Assembly (NCBI GenBank): GCA_903844785.1
Contig: CAIMVB010000133.1
Coordinates: 1-6,374, forward strand
Direction of reading: 5' to 3'
DNA length: 6,374 bases
Source of the DNA: an uncultured Rhodospirillales bacterium
Lineage (GTDB): Bacteria; Pseudomonadota; Alphaproteobacteria; Acetobacterales; Acetobacteraceae
Shown here: positions 4,842 through 6,374 of the stretch, one piece after another
How the letters are laid out: every line of letters starts with the position of its first letter
Numbering within the stretch: position 1 is the first letter of the stretch
Made by a program: the position numbers and the translations under genes
The notes under the pieces: generated by a model
Told to the model about the DNA's origin: nothing
The model's database searches: none
The model's input: only the letters and a program-made list of their open reading frames with translations

Positions 4842-6374
4842 TCAAACCCTGATGACGTGAATTTCGACACTGGGCCGCTTCTTGAAGCGCCGCCCCAATG
4901 ATTTGCGCAACGCAGCGCGGAGGGATTCGCGTAAGCTTTCATCATCGCCACGCAAGCCCGCCGGCAGATCGGCGATGGTGCGGCGCAGTTCGGCTGCCAC
5001 CAGCCCAGGTTTAGGGTCCTGTTCGGCAAACAGCCCGGGCGCGGTGATCTGCGGATCGCCCAGCACCCTGCCCTGCCGATCCAGCGCGATGGAGGCCAGA
5101 ACAACGCCATTGAACATCATGCGCCGCCGCGCGGCGATAACATCGCCATCCAGCGGCAAAAGCCTATCGCCATCCACGGCGAGGCGGCCGGTGGAGACAG
5201 CCTCCACGACCTCAGCCCGGTTGCCGGAAAGGCGCAGCACATCGCCATCATTCAACAGCACAGGCTTGGCGCCGGTGCTACGCGCCAAATCCGCATGATC
5301 CTGCATATGGCGCCATTCGCCATGCACGGGCACCGCGATGCGTGGCTTTACAAGCGCGTATAGCCGGCGCAGTTCTTCACGCGCCGGGTGGCCGGAAACA
5401 TGGACCATGGCCTGTTCATCGGTAATCAGGCGGCAACCACGGCGCACCAGCCCATCCTGCACGCGCTGAATGGCAACCTCATTCCCCGGTATCTGGCGGG
5501 AGGAGAAGATCACCGTATCGCCCTCCCCCAGCGCAATGGCGGGGTGCTTGTCTTCGGCGATTTTCGCCATGGCGGAACGCGGTTCGCCTTGGCTGCCAGT
5601 GCAGATCAGCAGAATCTCATCATCAGGCAGGAAGCCCGCTTCTTCTTCATCCAGGAAGGGCGGCAGCGATTTCAGATAGCCACATTCCCGCGCCGAGGCA
5701 TCCATATTCCTGAGCGACCGCCCGAGCAGCGCCACTTGCCGCCCCGCCGCGCGGCCCGCCACCGCAATGCTTTCCATGCGCGCGACATTGGACGCGAAGC
5801 AGGTAACCGCAACACGCCCCTTCAGCCCCTTGATCACTTCGGTGAGGGAGGCGCGTACCTCAGCTTCACTGCCCGAATGGCCTTCAACCAGCGCATTGGT
5901 CGAATCACAGACCATGGCGAGCACGCCTTCTTCGCCAAGCTTGGCGAAGGCGCTTTCATCCGTGGGCGGGCCGATCAGCGGTTGCGGGTCAAGCTTCCAA
6001 TCGCCCGTATGCAGCACCAGGCCATAGGGCGTGCGGAGCACCAGCGCCTGGGAATCTGGGATGGAATGGGTCACGGGAATGAAGCTGCAATCAAAAGGCC
6101 CAAGCTTCACGCGCCCACCCGGCGGCAATTCCAGCAAGCGCACTTCGTGGATCATGCCCGCTTCAGAAAGCTTGCGGCGCAGCACGGAAAGCACGAAGCC
6201 CGTGCCATAAATGGGGCAGCGCATCTGCCGCCATAAATGCACCACCGCGCCAATATGGTCTTCATGCGCATGGGTGATGATCAGGCCAAGCAGCGCGTCG
6301 CGGTTTTCGGCAAGCCAGACCGGGTCCGGCACCATGACATCGGCTTCCGGCTGATCCGGCCCCGCGAAGCCCAG
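4842..6374 (-). CDS. rnj: Ribonuclease J (metallo-beta-lactamase / beta-CASP), 5' end missing
   Basis: The last 510 residues of RNase J, a cytoplasmic zinc-dependent 5'-3' exonuclease and endonuclease for mRNA decay and rRNA maturation; perhaps 40-50 N-terminal residues lie past the right edge. Counting from the first visible residue, the metal-binding HAHEDH is at 35-40, PVTHS at 100-104, HTGDWKLD at 122-129 and CDSTNA at 156-161. The beta-CASP part includes SSRQIPGNE (291-299) and VHVSGHPARE (324-333), and VPVHGEWRH (349-357) completes the active site. A C-terminal domain follows, ending SVEIHVIRV. All catalytic motifs are intact. An in-frame ATG at 6335 falls inside the conserved DVMVPDP segment and is not the true start, since homologous sequence (LGFAGPDQPEADV) continues upstream to the edge. 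It is the first gene of the rnj-DUF1467 pair. Confidence 0.96.
   Translation of the reverse strand: MGFAGPDQPEADVMVPDPVWLAENRDALLGLIITHAHEDHIGAVVHLWRQMRCPIYGTGFVLSVLRRKLSEAGMIHEVRLLELPPGGRVKLGPFDCSFIPVTHSIPDSQALVLRTPYGLVLHTGDWKLDPQPLIGPPTDESAFAKLGEEGVLAMVCDSTNALVEGHSGSEAEVRASLTEVIKGLKGRVAVTCFASNVARMESIAVAGRAAGRQVALLGRSLRNMDASARECGYLKSLPPFLDEEEAGFLPDDEILLICTGSQGEPRSAMAKIAEDKHPAIALGEGDTVIFSSRQIPGNEVAIQRVQDGLVRRGCRLITDEQAMVHVSGHPAREELRRLYALVKPRIAVPVHGEWRHMQDHADLARSTGAKPVLLNDGDVLRLSGNRAEVVEAVSTGRLAVDGDRLLPLDGDVIAARRRMMFNGVVLASIALDRQGRVLGDPQITAPGLFAEQDPKPGLVAAELRRTIADLPAGLRGDDESLRESLRAALRKSLGRRFKKRPSVEIHVIRV

Noticed and set aside
5388..6236. Open frame of 282 codons on the plus strand opposite rnj
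   Set aside because: Antisense shadow of the conserved RNase J coding sequence; no recognisable domain.
6333..6335. ATG at 6335 as the rnj start
   Set aside because: It falls within a conserved segment before HAHEDH, and homologous sequence continues in frame to the window edge, so the gene is cut by the edge.

Overview
The window is a compact stretch of alphaproteobacterial housekeeping chromosome. Several things point that way. ProS is the short (437-residue) alphaproteobacterial type without the large editing insertion. LolD has the alphaproteobacterial form of Walker A (APSGTGKS). RNase J is followed directly by a DUF1467 membrane protein. The gene order rnj - DUF1467 - proS - lolC/E - lolD - dnaE is, from memory, common in this class. 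The base composition is G+C-rich. An Acetobacteraceae/Rhodospirillales-type organism fits, but the window cannot fix the genus.

Layout, in the direction of transcription (right to left, minus strand). RNase J (6374-4842, its N-terminus beyond the right edge) is followed after 3 bases by a DUF1467 protein (4838-4575), and a strong bidirectional hairpin terminator sits at 4547-4571. The next 400 bases hold no convincing protein gene. They do hold a good candidate small RNA on the minus strand (about 4473-4356): promoter-like boxes, a 9-bp 5' hairpin, an unpaired TTTCCTCCCT core and an 11-bp terminator with a T-tract, resembling the MmgR/alpha-r8 sRNA family. Then come proS (4173-2860, TTG start), the lipoprotein-release permease lolC/E (2853-1606) and its ATPase lolD (1613-933), packed with a 6-base gap and an 8-base overlap. 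These three look like one operon.

On the plus strand, a HupE/UreJ-type metal permease (355-936) meets lolD tail to tail with a 4-base overlap. It is divergent from dnaE, whose first 81 codons lie at 243-1 and run off the left edge.

Functionally the genes cover RNA turnover (RNase J), tRNA charging (ProS), outer-membrane lipoprotein trafficking (LolC/E-LolD), replication (DnaE) and probably nickel or cobalt uptake (HupE/UreJ). All complete genes appear intact. I see no IS element, CRISPR array, tRNA or rRNA. The part most worth checking is the candidate sRNA between DUF1467 and proS.
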